Shown piece by piece: positions 49,140-55,348 of a stretch of DNA of 55,348 nucleotides (position 1 is the stretch's first letter; every line of letters starts with the position of its first letter). The DNA lies in assembly GCF_003236295.1 (NCBI RefSeq), contig NZ_POTW01000036.1, positions 1 through 55,348 on the forward strand. The letters run 5' to 3'. Source of the stretch: Jiangella anatolica (lineage in GTDB: Bacteria; Actinomycetota; Actinomycetes; Jiangellales; Jiangellaceae). The position numbers and the translations under genes were made by a program. The notes under the pieces are model-generated. The model made no database searches. It saw nothing but the letters and a program-made list of their open reading frames with translations, and was not told where the DNA came from.

Positions 49140-50046
49140 TCGCGCCGACTCGCGCGACGTCGGCCGGACGCGCCTACCTCGACCTGCAGAACCGCGCTCG
49201 CCGAGACGGACGCGGCACCCAGGAGTTGCTGACGCTGTACGTGGTGGAGCGCTGGCTGGCGCGGCTGAGTGGGTCGCCCTACGCCGACAGCTTCATCCTC
49301 AAGGGCGGGATGCTGCTGCGGCGTTCGGAGCCCGCCGGCCGACGGTCGACGCCGACGCGCTGGCCCGGCATATCGCCAACGACACGGACACCGTCGTCCG
49401 CGTCGTCGCGGAGATCGCCGGGCTGCCCGCCGACGACGGCGTCGAGTTCCTGCCGGACACGGCCCGGGCACGAATCATCCGTGACGACGCGCTCTACTCC
49501 GGGGTTCGCATCGCGATGGAGGCGAGAATCGCGACCGCGACGGTGCGGTTCCGCCTCGACGTCAACTTCGGCGACCCGGTGACCCCTGCCCCACGCACCG
49601 TCGAGCTACCGCCGATCCGCCCTGGCATCCCACCGGTACGGATCCTCGGCTACCCGATCGAGACGGTGCTGGCTGAGAAGATCGCCACGGCCACGCTGCT
49701 GGGCGCCACCAACACCCGGATCCGCGACTATGCGGACGTGTACACGCTGACCGGCCGGCACGACCTCGGCCATGAGGCCATGCGGGCGGCGCTGCTCGCC
49801 ACCACCGGCTTCCGCGGCGGACCAGCCGGGCCGCTCTCGGCGGCCATCGACGACCTCGTCGGCCAACGGCGCGGCGCCTACGACGCGTACCGCCGGTCGC
49901 TGCGGGCCGACGGCGCACACCTGCCGGACGACTTCGGCGCACTGGTCGCCGGCGTCGTCGACTTCGCCGATCCACTCGCCGAGGAGCATCGACGGCTCAC
50001 CTGGTCGGCGGCAGAGCGCCGCTGGGAGGGCATGGAGCCGGGCTGA
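49136..50046 (+). pseudogene. abiEii: AbiEii-type nucleotidyltransferase toxin, frameshifted at about 49318
   Basis: Starts at ATG 49136 with RAYLDLQNRARRDGRGTQEL ... SFILKGGMLL, the first nucleotidyltransferase motif. After LL at 49318 the frame leaves homology, but the frame one base back continues with AAFGARRPTVDADALARHIA, the DxD metal motif, and the whole toxin core to TGA 50046 (TVRFRLDVNFGDPVTP, GYPIETVLAEKIATATLLGA, RIRDYADVYTL). A single missing base explains the break. As given, the toxin is inactive; a base-calling error in this very G+C-rich stretch is equally possible. Confidence 0.85.
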
Positions 50047-50082
50047 GCCACGGCGTTCATGGACGTTTCATCCGGCCGCCGG

Positions 50083-50098
50083 GGCGCGTTATCGCGCC
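50083..50098. repeat. short hairpin downstream of AbiE
   Basis: GGCGCG-TTAT-CGCGCC, a 6-bp stem with tetraloop, 37 bp after the toxin stop. Possible weak terminator. Confidence 0.4.
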
Positions 50099-50156
50099 GG
50101 ATCCGGGCGGGTTCGAGGCTTCTGTGCCACCACCCACCCCACCACCGGAGGTCGAG

Positions 50157-51107
50157 ATGATCCGCCGCAGGAACGTCGCGCGAGCGTTGGCCGCCGCGAC
50201 GAGCGCCGTCGCGCTGGGCACGTTGCTGGTCTCCGCGCAGAGCCTCCCCGCTGCCGCCGTCGCGCCGAAAGCCGCCGCGGCCGGCGCCGACCAGGTGCTG
50301 CCGGGCACCGAGGTCGCCCGCTACGCCGCGTTCGACGCGAACCAGGGCGTGGCCGTCGACGGGCGCTACTTCTACGCCGTCAACAATCGGACGATCACCA
50401 AGCACGACCGCGTCACCGGGCAGCCGCTGCTGCAGTTCGCCGGCGTCGAGGACGGGCCGATCGAGCACCTGGACAGCGGCGTCGTCCACAACGGGCGGCT
50501 GTACGCGGCGCACTCGAACTACTCGGAGTATCCGATGGAGAGCTCCATCGAGATCTTCGACACCCGCACGATGCGCCACATCGGCACCCACAGCTTCGGC
50601 ATCTACCGCGGCTCGCTGACCTGGCTGGATCGCCACGACGGCGCCTGGTGGGCGACGTTCGCGAACTACGACCGGCTGCGCAACGGCACCGACGTCCCGT
50701 ACGGCGAGACCTACAACACGCAGGTCGTGAAGCTGGACGACGACTTCCAGGTGGTCGAGTCGTGGACGATCCCGAAGGAGATCCTCGACCGCTTCGACGA
50801 CATGAGCAACAGCGGCGGCTCGTGGGGGCCGGACGGACGGCTCTGGCTGACCGGCCACGACCTGCCCGAGGCCTACGTCATGCAGCTGCCGCAGGCCGGC
50901 AGCGAACTGGAGTGGGTTGCGACGATCACGCTGCCCGGCATCCAGGGGCAGGGCATCGCCTGGGACGACGCGCGGCAGAACTCGACGCTGTGGGGCATCA
51001 GCCGGAGCAGCTCCGAGGTGCTCAGCTACCGGATCCCGGTCGGCGACATCGTCGAGTCCGACGAGGACCCGTGGCAGGTGAACGGGCCGGGCGAGTTCGA
51101 GGAGTAG
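50157..51107 (+). CDS. secreted propeller-like protein of unknown function
   Basis: 316 residues; ATG 50157 is chosen because CGGAGG precedes it. Signal peptide (RRRNVARALAAATSAVALGT, then LLVSAQSLPAAA). The mature part shows propeller-like strands: QGVAVDGRYFYAVNNRTITK, EHLDSGVVHNGRLYAAHSNY, SIEIFDTRTMRHIGTHSFG, GQGIAWDDARQNSTLWGIS. I recognise no named family. It lies 20 bp upstream of the lyxose isomerase gene on the same strand, so a carbohydrate link is possible. Confidence 0.8.
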   Translation: MIRRRNVARALAAATSAVALGTLLVSAQSLPAAAVAPKAAAAGADQVLPGTEVARYAAFDANQGVAVDGRYFYAVNNRTITKHDRVTGQPLLQFAGVEDGPIEHLDSGVVHNGRLYAAHSNYSEYPMESSIEIFDTRTMRHIGTHSFGIYRGSLTWLDRHDGAWWATFANYDRLRNGTDVPYGETYNTQVVKLDDDFQVVESWTIPKEILDRFDDMSNSGGSWGPDGRLWLTGHDLPEAYVMQLPQAGSELEWVATITLPGIQGQGIAWDDARQNSTLWGISRSSSEVLSYRIPVGDIVESDEDPWQVNGPGEFEE

Positions 51108-51127
51108 CCGCCGTAGACTCCTGACCC

Positions 51128-51799
51128 GTGAAGAGATCCCGCATCGACGCCGCCATCGACGACGCCCGCTCGCGGGCCGAAGACGCGGGGATCGTGCTGC
51201 CCGGGTTCGCCACCTGGGGCCGGGACGAGTGGCTGGCCGCGCCGCCGTCGGCGCGGCCGGCGCTGGAACGGGGCCTGGGCTGGGACGTCACCGACTTCGG
51301 CCGTGGCGACTTCGACCGCGTCGGCCTGGTCCTGTGCACGCTGCGCAACGGCAGCCTGGCCGAGCGCGACGCCGGGGCCGGGCAGACGTACGCGGAGAAG
51401 TTCATGGTCGCGCGCGACGGCCAGGAGACGCCGATGCACCTGCACCGGCGCAAGACCGAGGACATCATCAACCGCGGCGGCGCGGCGCTGGTCGTGGAGC
51501 TGCACCCGGAGTCGGGCGACGACGCCGTCGTCACGCTGGTCGACGGGCTGGAGCGGGCGGTCCGCGGTGGCGAGCAGCTCCGGCTGGAGCCGGGGCAGAG
51601 CGTGCAGGTGCCGGCCGGCGTGTACCACCGGTTCTGGGCCGACGGCGGGGTGCTGCTGGCCGGTGAGGTGTCGTCGGTGAACGACGACGTCGACGACAAC
51701 GTGTTCCTCGACCCGTCGCCGCGCTTCCCGGCCGTCACCGAGGACGCACCGGCGCGGTACCTGCTGGTCAGCGAGTACGAGGCGGTCCTCGCCGGCTGA
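51128..51799 (+). CDS. D-lyxose isomerase family (cupin) protein
   Basis: 223 residues from GTG 51128. Cupin fold with the family signature MHLHRRKTEDIINRGG supplying the metal ligands His, His and Glu, and a further His in VPAGVYHRFWADGG. D-lyxose isomerases interconvert D-lyxose with D-xylulose and often D-mannose with D-fructose, in the cytoplasm, with Mn2+. Length fits the short (YdaE-like) branch. Likely co-transcribed with the secreted propeller gene. Confidence 0.9.
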   Translation: MKRSRIDAAIDDARSRAEDAGIVLPGFATWGRDEWLAAPPSARPALERGLGWDVTDFGRGDFDRVGLVLCTLRNGSLAERDAGAGQTYAEKFMVARDGQETPMHLHRRKTEDIINRGGAALVVELHPESGDDAVVTLVDGLERAVRGGEQLRLEPGQSVQVPAGVYHRFWADGGVLLAGEVSSVNDDVDDNVFLDPSPRFPAVTEDAPARYLLVSEYEAVLAG

Positions 51800-51843
51800 A
51801 AACCCGGTGCGGCGCCCGGCGCCCGGCGGCTACCGTCGAGATC

Positions 51844-52929
51844 ATGAGCACCGACACCGCCGTCGACATCGAGGAGCTGGCGATCCCGGCCTCGATGGAC
51901 GTACCCGAGGCGGCCGCGTTCGCCGAGATGGTCGACGTCCGCAACGCCATCGAGACGCAGATCATGGGCACCGACGCGCTCAACTGCACCGCGCGTGAGC
52001 TGCTGCCCAATTACCAGGCGCAGGAGGACGAGCCGATCCGGCTGTTCGTCGCCCGCGTCGGCGGCCGCATCGTCGCGCGCGGCATGCTGTCGTGGCAGGC
52101 CGAGGAGGGTGCGAGCGCGTCGTGGGCCACGGCCGAGGTGCTGCCCGAGTTCCGCCGCCGCGGCATCGGCACCGCGCTGCTGGACCACCTGACCGCCATC
52201 GCGGTGGCGTCCGGGCGCCCCACGCTGCAGGCCGAGGCGATCCACACCCGGCCGGAGACCGGCGAGCGGATCGAGCCGCCGACCGGCTTCGGCTGGCTGT
52301 CCGCCGACGACCCCGGCGCACGCTTCCTGCTCCGCCGCGGCTACCGGCTCGAGCAGGTGGGACGCATCAGCGCGCTGCCGTTGCCGGTCGACCCGGCGCT
52401 GCTCGCGGCGAAGCGGACCGCCGCCCAGGCCGCCGCGGGCGACGACTACCGCCTCGTCGCCTGGACCGGCGCCACGCCCGCCGAGTGGGTCGGCGACCTC
52501 GTCACGATGAAGACCCGCATGAGCACCGACGCGCCCAGCGCCGGCATGGACTTCTCCGAGGAGAAGTGGGACGCCGACCGCGTCGCCCGGCTGGACCGTC
52601 AGCTCGCCGACAGCGGCCGCGAGCGCCTCACCGTCGCGGCCGAGCACGTGCCGACGGGGCGGCTGGCCGGCTACAACGAGCTCTACCTGCCCGCCGACCG
52701 CAGCCGGCCGGTGACGCAGGAGGACACCCTGGTCCTGTCCGAGCACCGCGGCCGCCGCCTCGGCATGCTGCTCAAGGTGGCCAACCTGCAGCGGCTGGCC
52801 GAGGTGAGCCCATCCTCGCCGATGGTCACCACGTTCAACGCCGAGGAGAACCGGCACATGCTCGACGTCAACGAGGCGGTCGGGTTCGTGCCGATCGGCT
52901 ACGACGGGAGCTGGAAGCTCACGCCCTGA
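51844..52929 (+). CDS. tandem GNAT acetyltransferase
   Basis: 361 residues with two GNAT folds. The N-terminal one has the acetyl-CoA loop VLPEFRRRGIGTALLDHLTA (about 98-117), the C-terminal one LSEHRGRRLGMLLKVANLQR (about 299-318), with NRHMLDVNEAVGFVPIGYDG after it. Double-GNAT proteins of this size include mycothiol synthase-like and other acyltransferases; this one is not clearly MshD. Substrate unknown. Single gene, 44 bp after the isomerase. Confidence 0.9.
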   Translation: MSTDTAVDIEELAIPASMDVPEAAAFAEMVDVRNAIETQIMGTDALNCTARELLPNYQAQEDEPIRLFVARVGGRIVARGMLSWQAEEGASASWATAEVLPEFRRRGIGTALLDHLTAIAVASGRPTLQAEAIHTRPETGERIEPPTGFGWLSADDPGARFLLRRGYRLEQVGRISALPLPVDPALLAAKRTAAQAAAGDDYRLVAWTGATPAEWVGDLVTMKTRMSTDAPSAGMDFSEEKWDADRVARLDRQLADSGRERLTVAAEHVPTGRLAGYNELYLPADRSRPVTQEDTLVLSEHRGRRLGMLLKVANLQRLAEVSPSSPMVTTFNAEENRHMLDVNEAVGFVPIGYDGSWKLTP

Positions 52930-53044
52930 TGACCGGAAAATATCCGGTGCGCAACCGGTCCAGGCGGACGATACCCGCCTAGACTCGTGCGGGTCTTGGA
53001 CTCCGAACCGCAGGCCGGCGCCGGCCGGCCGGGGAGTGATGACC

Positions 53045-55180
53045 ATGGCCAGTACGCGACGACTCGGGCCGCTCGTCAGCGGCCGCCGCACCAAGTGGAT
53101 CGTCCTGGTGTTTTGGGTGATCGTGCTGGCGGTCACGTTCCCGCTGTCGGCGAAGCTGACCGGGGCGCAGGACAACGACACCGCGTCCTGGCTGCCCGGC
53201 TCGGCGGAGTCGACCCGGGTGTTCGAGGCGCAGCGCGACGCCTTCCAGACCGGCGACGAGCTGCCGGCCATCGTCGTGTACGAACGGTCCGGCGGCATCA
53301 CCCCGGACGACCAGGCCAAGGCGGCCGACGACGCCCGCGCGTTCGCCGACGTCGAGCACGTCACCGGCGAGGTCCTCGGGCCGATCCCGTCCGAGGACGG
53401 CGAGGCGCTGCAGGTCATCGTGCAGATCGACCCCGGCGACGGCGGCTGGTTCGCGCTCGGCGACGCCGTCACCGAGATGAACGACATCCTGGCCGACGAG
53501 CCGGACGGGCTGTCCGCCTACGTCGCCGGGCCGGCCGGCGTCTCCGCCGACTTCGCCGACGCCTTCGAGGGCATCGACGGCACGCTGCTCTACGCGGCGA
53601 TGGGCGTCGTCATCGTCATCCTGCTGTTCTCGTACCGCAGCCCGGTGCTGTGGATCATCCCGGTGTTCTCCGCCTTCACCGCGCTCACCGCCGCGCAGGC
53701 CGTCGTCTACCTGCTGGCCGAGTACGCCGGCGTCACCGTCAACGGGCAGACCGCGGGGATCCTGCTGGTGCTGGTGTTCGGCGCGAGCACCGACTACGCG
53801 CTGCTGCTGATCGCCCGCTACCGCGAGGAGCTGCGCCGGCACGAGGACCGGCACGAGGCGATGGCGTTCGCGCTGCACCGCGCCGGGCCGGCGATCGTGG
53901 CCAGCGCCGCCACCGTCGCCGTCGGCATGCTGTGCCTGCTGGCCGCGGAGATGAACTCGACCCGCGGGATGGGCCCGGTGCTGGCGATCGGCGTCGTGAT
54001 CGGGCTCGCGGCGATGCTGACGCTGCTGCCGGCGCTGCTCGTCCTCTCCGGGCGGTGGGTGTTCTGGCCGCTCAAGCCTCGGTTCGGGTCGGCCGAGCCG
54101 ACGGAGCGCGGGTTCTGGGCGCGGACCGGCCGGGCGATCGCGCGCCGCCCGAGGACGGTGTGGATCGGGACGTCGCTGGCCCTCGGTGCGATGGCGCTCG
54201 GGCTGCTGGGGCTGAACACCGGCGTGATCGCCAACGCCGATGCCTTCGTCGACCGGCCCGCCTCGATCGCCGGCGAGGAGGCGCTGGCCCGGCACTTCCC
54301 GGCCGGCACCGGCAGCCCGGTCGTCGTCATCGCCGACGCGAGCGCGGCCGACGCGGTGCGCGAGGCGTTCGCGGCCACGCCGGGGATCGCGTCGGTCGCC
54401 GACCCCGTCGTGCTCGGCGACATCGCCTCCATGGACGGCACCCTCGAGGCGGCGCCGGACAGCCCGGCCGCGCAGGACACCGTCGAGGCGGTCCGCGACA
54501 GCGTGCACGTCGTGCCGGACGCGAATGCGCTGGTCGGCGGCAACACGGCGGTCGCGCTGGACGCCCAGAACGCGGCCGGCCGGGACAGCCTGGTGATCAT
54601 GCCGCTGGTGCTGGCGGCGGTGTTCGTGATCCTGATGATCCTGCTGCGTGCGATCGTCGCGCCGCTTCTCCTGGTCGCGACGGTCGTGCTGTCGTTCGCC
54701 GCGGCGCTCGGGATCAGTTCGCTGATCTTCGAGCACCTCCTCGGCTTCGCCGGCGCCGACACCGCGTTCCCGCTGTTCGTCTTCGTGTTCCTGGTGGCGC
54801 TGGGCATCGACTACAACATCTTCCTGATGACCCGCGTCCACGAGGAGGCCAAGCAGCACGGCACCCGGCGCGGGGCGCTGATCGGCCTCGCCGCGACCGG
54901 CGGCGTCATCACGTCGGCCGGGCTCGTGCTGGCCGGGACGTTCGCCGTGCTGGCGACGCTGCCGGTGGTGGCGTTCGCGGAGATCGGGATCGCAGTGGCG
55001 CTGGGCGTGCTGCTGGACACGCTGATCGTGCGGTCGATCCTGGTGACGGCGCTCAACCTGGACCTGGGGGCGCGCATGTGGTGGCCGAGCGCGCTGTCGC
55101 GGCAACCGGAGCCGCCGGTGTCAGAGGTGTTGGCGGAGCCGGTCGACGTGTCGTCGGAGGAGCCGCGGCCGGTGCGCTGA
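53045..55180 (+). CDS. MMPL-family (RND) transporter
   Basis: 711 residues from ATG 53045, 8 nt after GGGGAG; starts at 53036 and 53039 are also in frame. Twelve membrane spans in two halves: an extracellular loop after span 1, five spans with VFGASTDYALLLIARYREEL (the DY proton-relay pair), second loop, and five spans with LGIDYNIFLMTRVHEEAKQH. This is the compact actinobacterial MMPL form, which exports lipids or antibiotics with proton motive force. Its neighbours do not reveal a substrate. Confidence 0.94.
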   Translation: MASTRRLGPLVSGRRTKWIVLVFWVIVLAVTFPLSAKLTGAQDNDTASWLPGSAESTRVFEAQRDAFQTGDELPAIVVYERSGGITPDDQAKAADDARAFADVEHVTGEVLGPIPSEDGEALQVIVQIDPGDGGWFALGDAVTEMNDILADEPDGLSAYVAGPAGVSADFADAFEGIDGTLLYAAMGVVIVILLFSYRSPVLWIIPVFSAFTALTAAQAVVYLLAEYAGVTVNGQTAGILLVLVFGASTDYALLLIARYREELRRHEDRHEAMAFALHRAGPAIVASAATVAVGMLCLLAAEMNSTRGMGPVLAIGVVIGLAAMLTLLPALLVLSGRWVFWPLKPRFGSAEPTERGFWARTGRAIARRPRTVWIGTSLALGAMALGLLGLNTGVIANADAFVDRPASIAGEEALARHFPAGTGSPVVVIADASAADAVREAFAATPGIASVADPVVLGDIASMDGTLEAAPDSPAAQDTVEAVRDSVHVVPDANALVGGNTAVALDAQNAAGRDSLVIMPLVLAAVFVILMILLRAIVAPLLLVATVVLSFAAALGISSLIFEHLLGFAGADTAFPLFVFVFLVALGIDYNIFLMTRVHEEAKQHGTRRGALIGLAATGGVITSAGLVLAGTFAVLATLPVVAFAEIGIAVALGVLLDTLIVRSILVTALNLDLGARMWWPSALSRQPEPPVSEVLAEPVDVSSEEPRPVR

Positions 55181-55220
55181 GCCCCTCGGTTCCATGATCA
55201 TCAACCTTTTGGGATGTCAT

Positions 55221-55235
55221 AGAGCCTGTTGCTCT
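55221..55235 (+). terminator. possible MMPL terminator
   Basis: AGAGC-CTGTT-GCTCT followed by TTGTGGTT. The stem is short (5 bp) and the U-tract weak, 40 bp after the MMPL stop. Confidence 0.35.
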
Positions 55236-55317
55236 TTGTGGTTGTAGCTGACCGGTGTGGTTCGGGTTGGTGGTTCTTGGGTTGTCGGCTTGTCGGGGTC
55301 CGGTGCTGGTGGGCTGG

Positions 55318-55348
55318 TCAGGCGGTGGCGATCTGGGCGGTGGTGATG
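55318..55348 (-). CDS. possible C-terminus of a gene cut by the window edge
   Basis: Reading from the edge on the reverse strand gives ITTAQIATA then TGA at 55320-55318. Nine residues are too few to identify it. The change of composition next to it is what one sees at the end of an inserted transposase gene. Low confidence. Confidence 0.2.
   Translation of the reverse strand, partial: ITTAQIATA

Larger units (their letters stand above)
55181..55348. other. compositionally distinct right edge, possible mobile-element end
   Basis: From about 55195 the sequence becomes markedly G/T-rich on this strand and lower in G+C than the rest of the window. It holds a hairpin (AGAGC 55221-55225, GCTCT 55231-55235) that may end the MMPL transcript. 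The reverse strand carries an in-frame tail with stop at 55318. Confidence 0.4.

Noticed and set aside
44446-50046. Mrr nuclease plus AbiE considered as a single defence island with restriction-modification
   Set aside because: No methyltransferase, specificity subunit or helicase is present, and housekeeping-type genes lie between them. Kept as separate findings.

Overview
The window is a 55 kb chromosomal segment from a high-G+C Gram-positive bacterium, most likely a filamentous or soil member of the Actinomycetota. The signs are a G+C content near 70 percent, frequent GTG starts, Tat-type secreted enzymes, a small two-domain laccase of the Streptomyces type, a LAL-type LuxR regulator, DUF2510 and a SapA-like secreted protein. 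The genus cannot be set from the sequence alone.

Layout. 0-1.1 kb: a divergent MocR/PdxR-type regulator (cut by the window edge) and an AhpD-like gene. 1.8-10.3 kb: three co-directional secreted-protein genes: a two-domain laccase, a 1361-residue ThuA/discoidin/sugar-dehydrogenase propeller/PKD/DUF1080 protein, and a cupredoxin followed by eight identical-length Ig-like repeats. The last two share an unusual module of about 80 residues. A perfect 14-bp hairpin ends this block. 10.3-11.7 kb: a YihY/BrkB membrane protein, a tRNA with anticodon CAT and a small putative zinc-ribbon gene. 11.7-21.8 kb: two tandem epoxide hydrolases, a LAL regulator, an SDR-MFS operon and, divergent from it, a disulfide-reductase-like flavoprotein plus a VOC protein. 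The divergent promoter carries a striking double palindrome.

21.8-33.7 kb: a carbohydrate-utilisation locus with a GH43-like hydrolase, a GH9 cellulase-like enzyme, a DeoR/LacI hybrid regulator, a 2-hydroxyacid dehydrogenase, and a five-gene operon in which every junction overlaps by 4 nt (binding protein, two permeases, sugar isomerase/epimerase, Gfo/Idh/MocA oxidoreductase). There is no ATPase gene, so a shared MsiK-like ATPase is likely. 33.8-35.3 kb: a self-contained module of a GntR regulator and an alpha/beta hydrolase, convergent, each preceded by the same ATATAT-centred palindrome. 35.3-44.4 kb: a secreted CE1-like esterase, an FBP-type zinc-finger protein, a flavoprotein/XRE/DUF2975 operon and assorted small genes, including a frameshifted metallo-hydrolase.

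44.4-50.0 kb: an Mrr-like nuclease, two RidA-family genes, a K+-channel-like gene, an XRE-cupin regulator and an AbiE toxin-antitoxin pair whose toxin reading frame is broken by one base. 50.1-55.2 kb: a secreted propeller-like protein, a D-lyxose isomerase, a double GNAT acetyltransferase and an MMPL transporter. The last 170 bp have clearly different composition and may be the end of a mobile element.

The strongest candidate for an undescribed system is the copper/sugar-oxidation block at 1.8-10.3 kb. I infer an extracellular chain in which a PQQ-type sugar dehydrogenase domain, a 3-keto-disaccharide-hydrolase-like domain, a cupredoxin and a laccase work together. The second is the GntR/hydrolase pair with twin operators.
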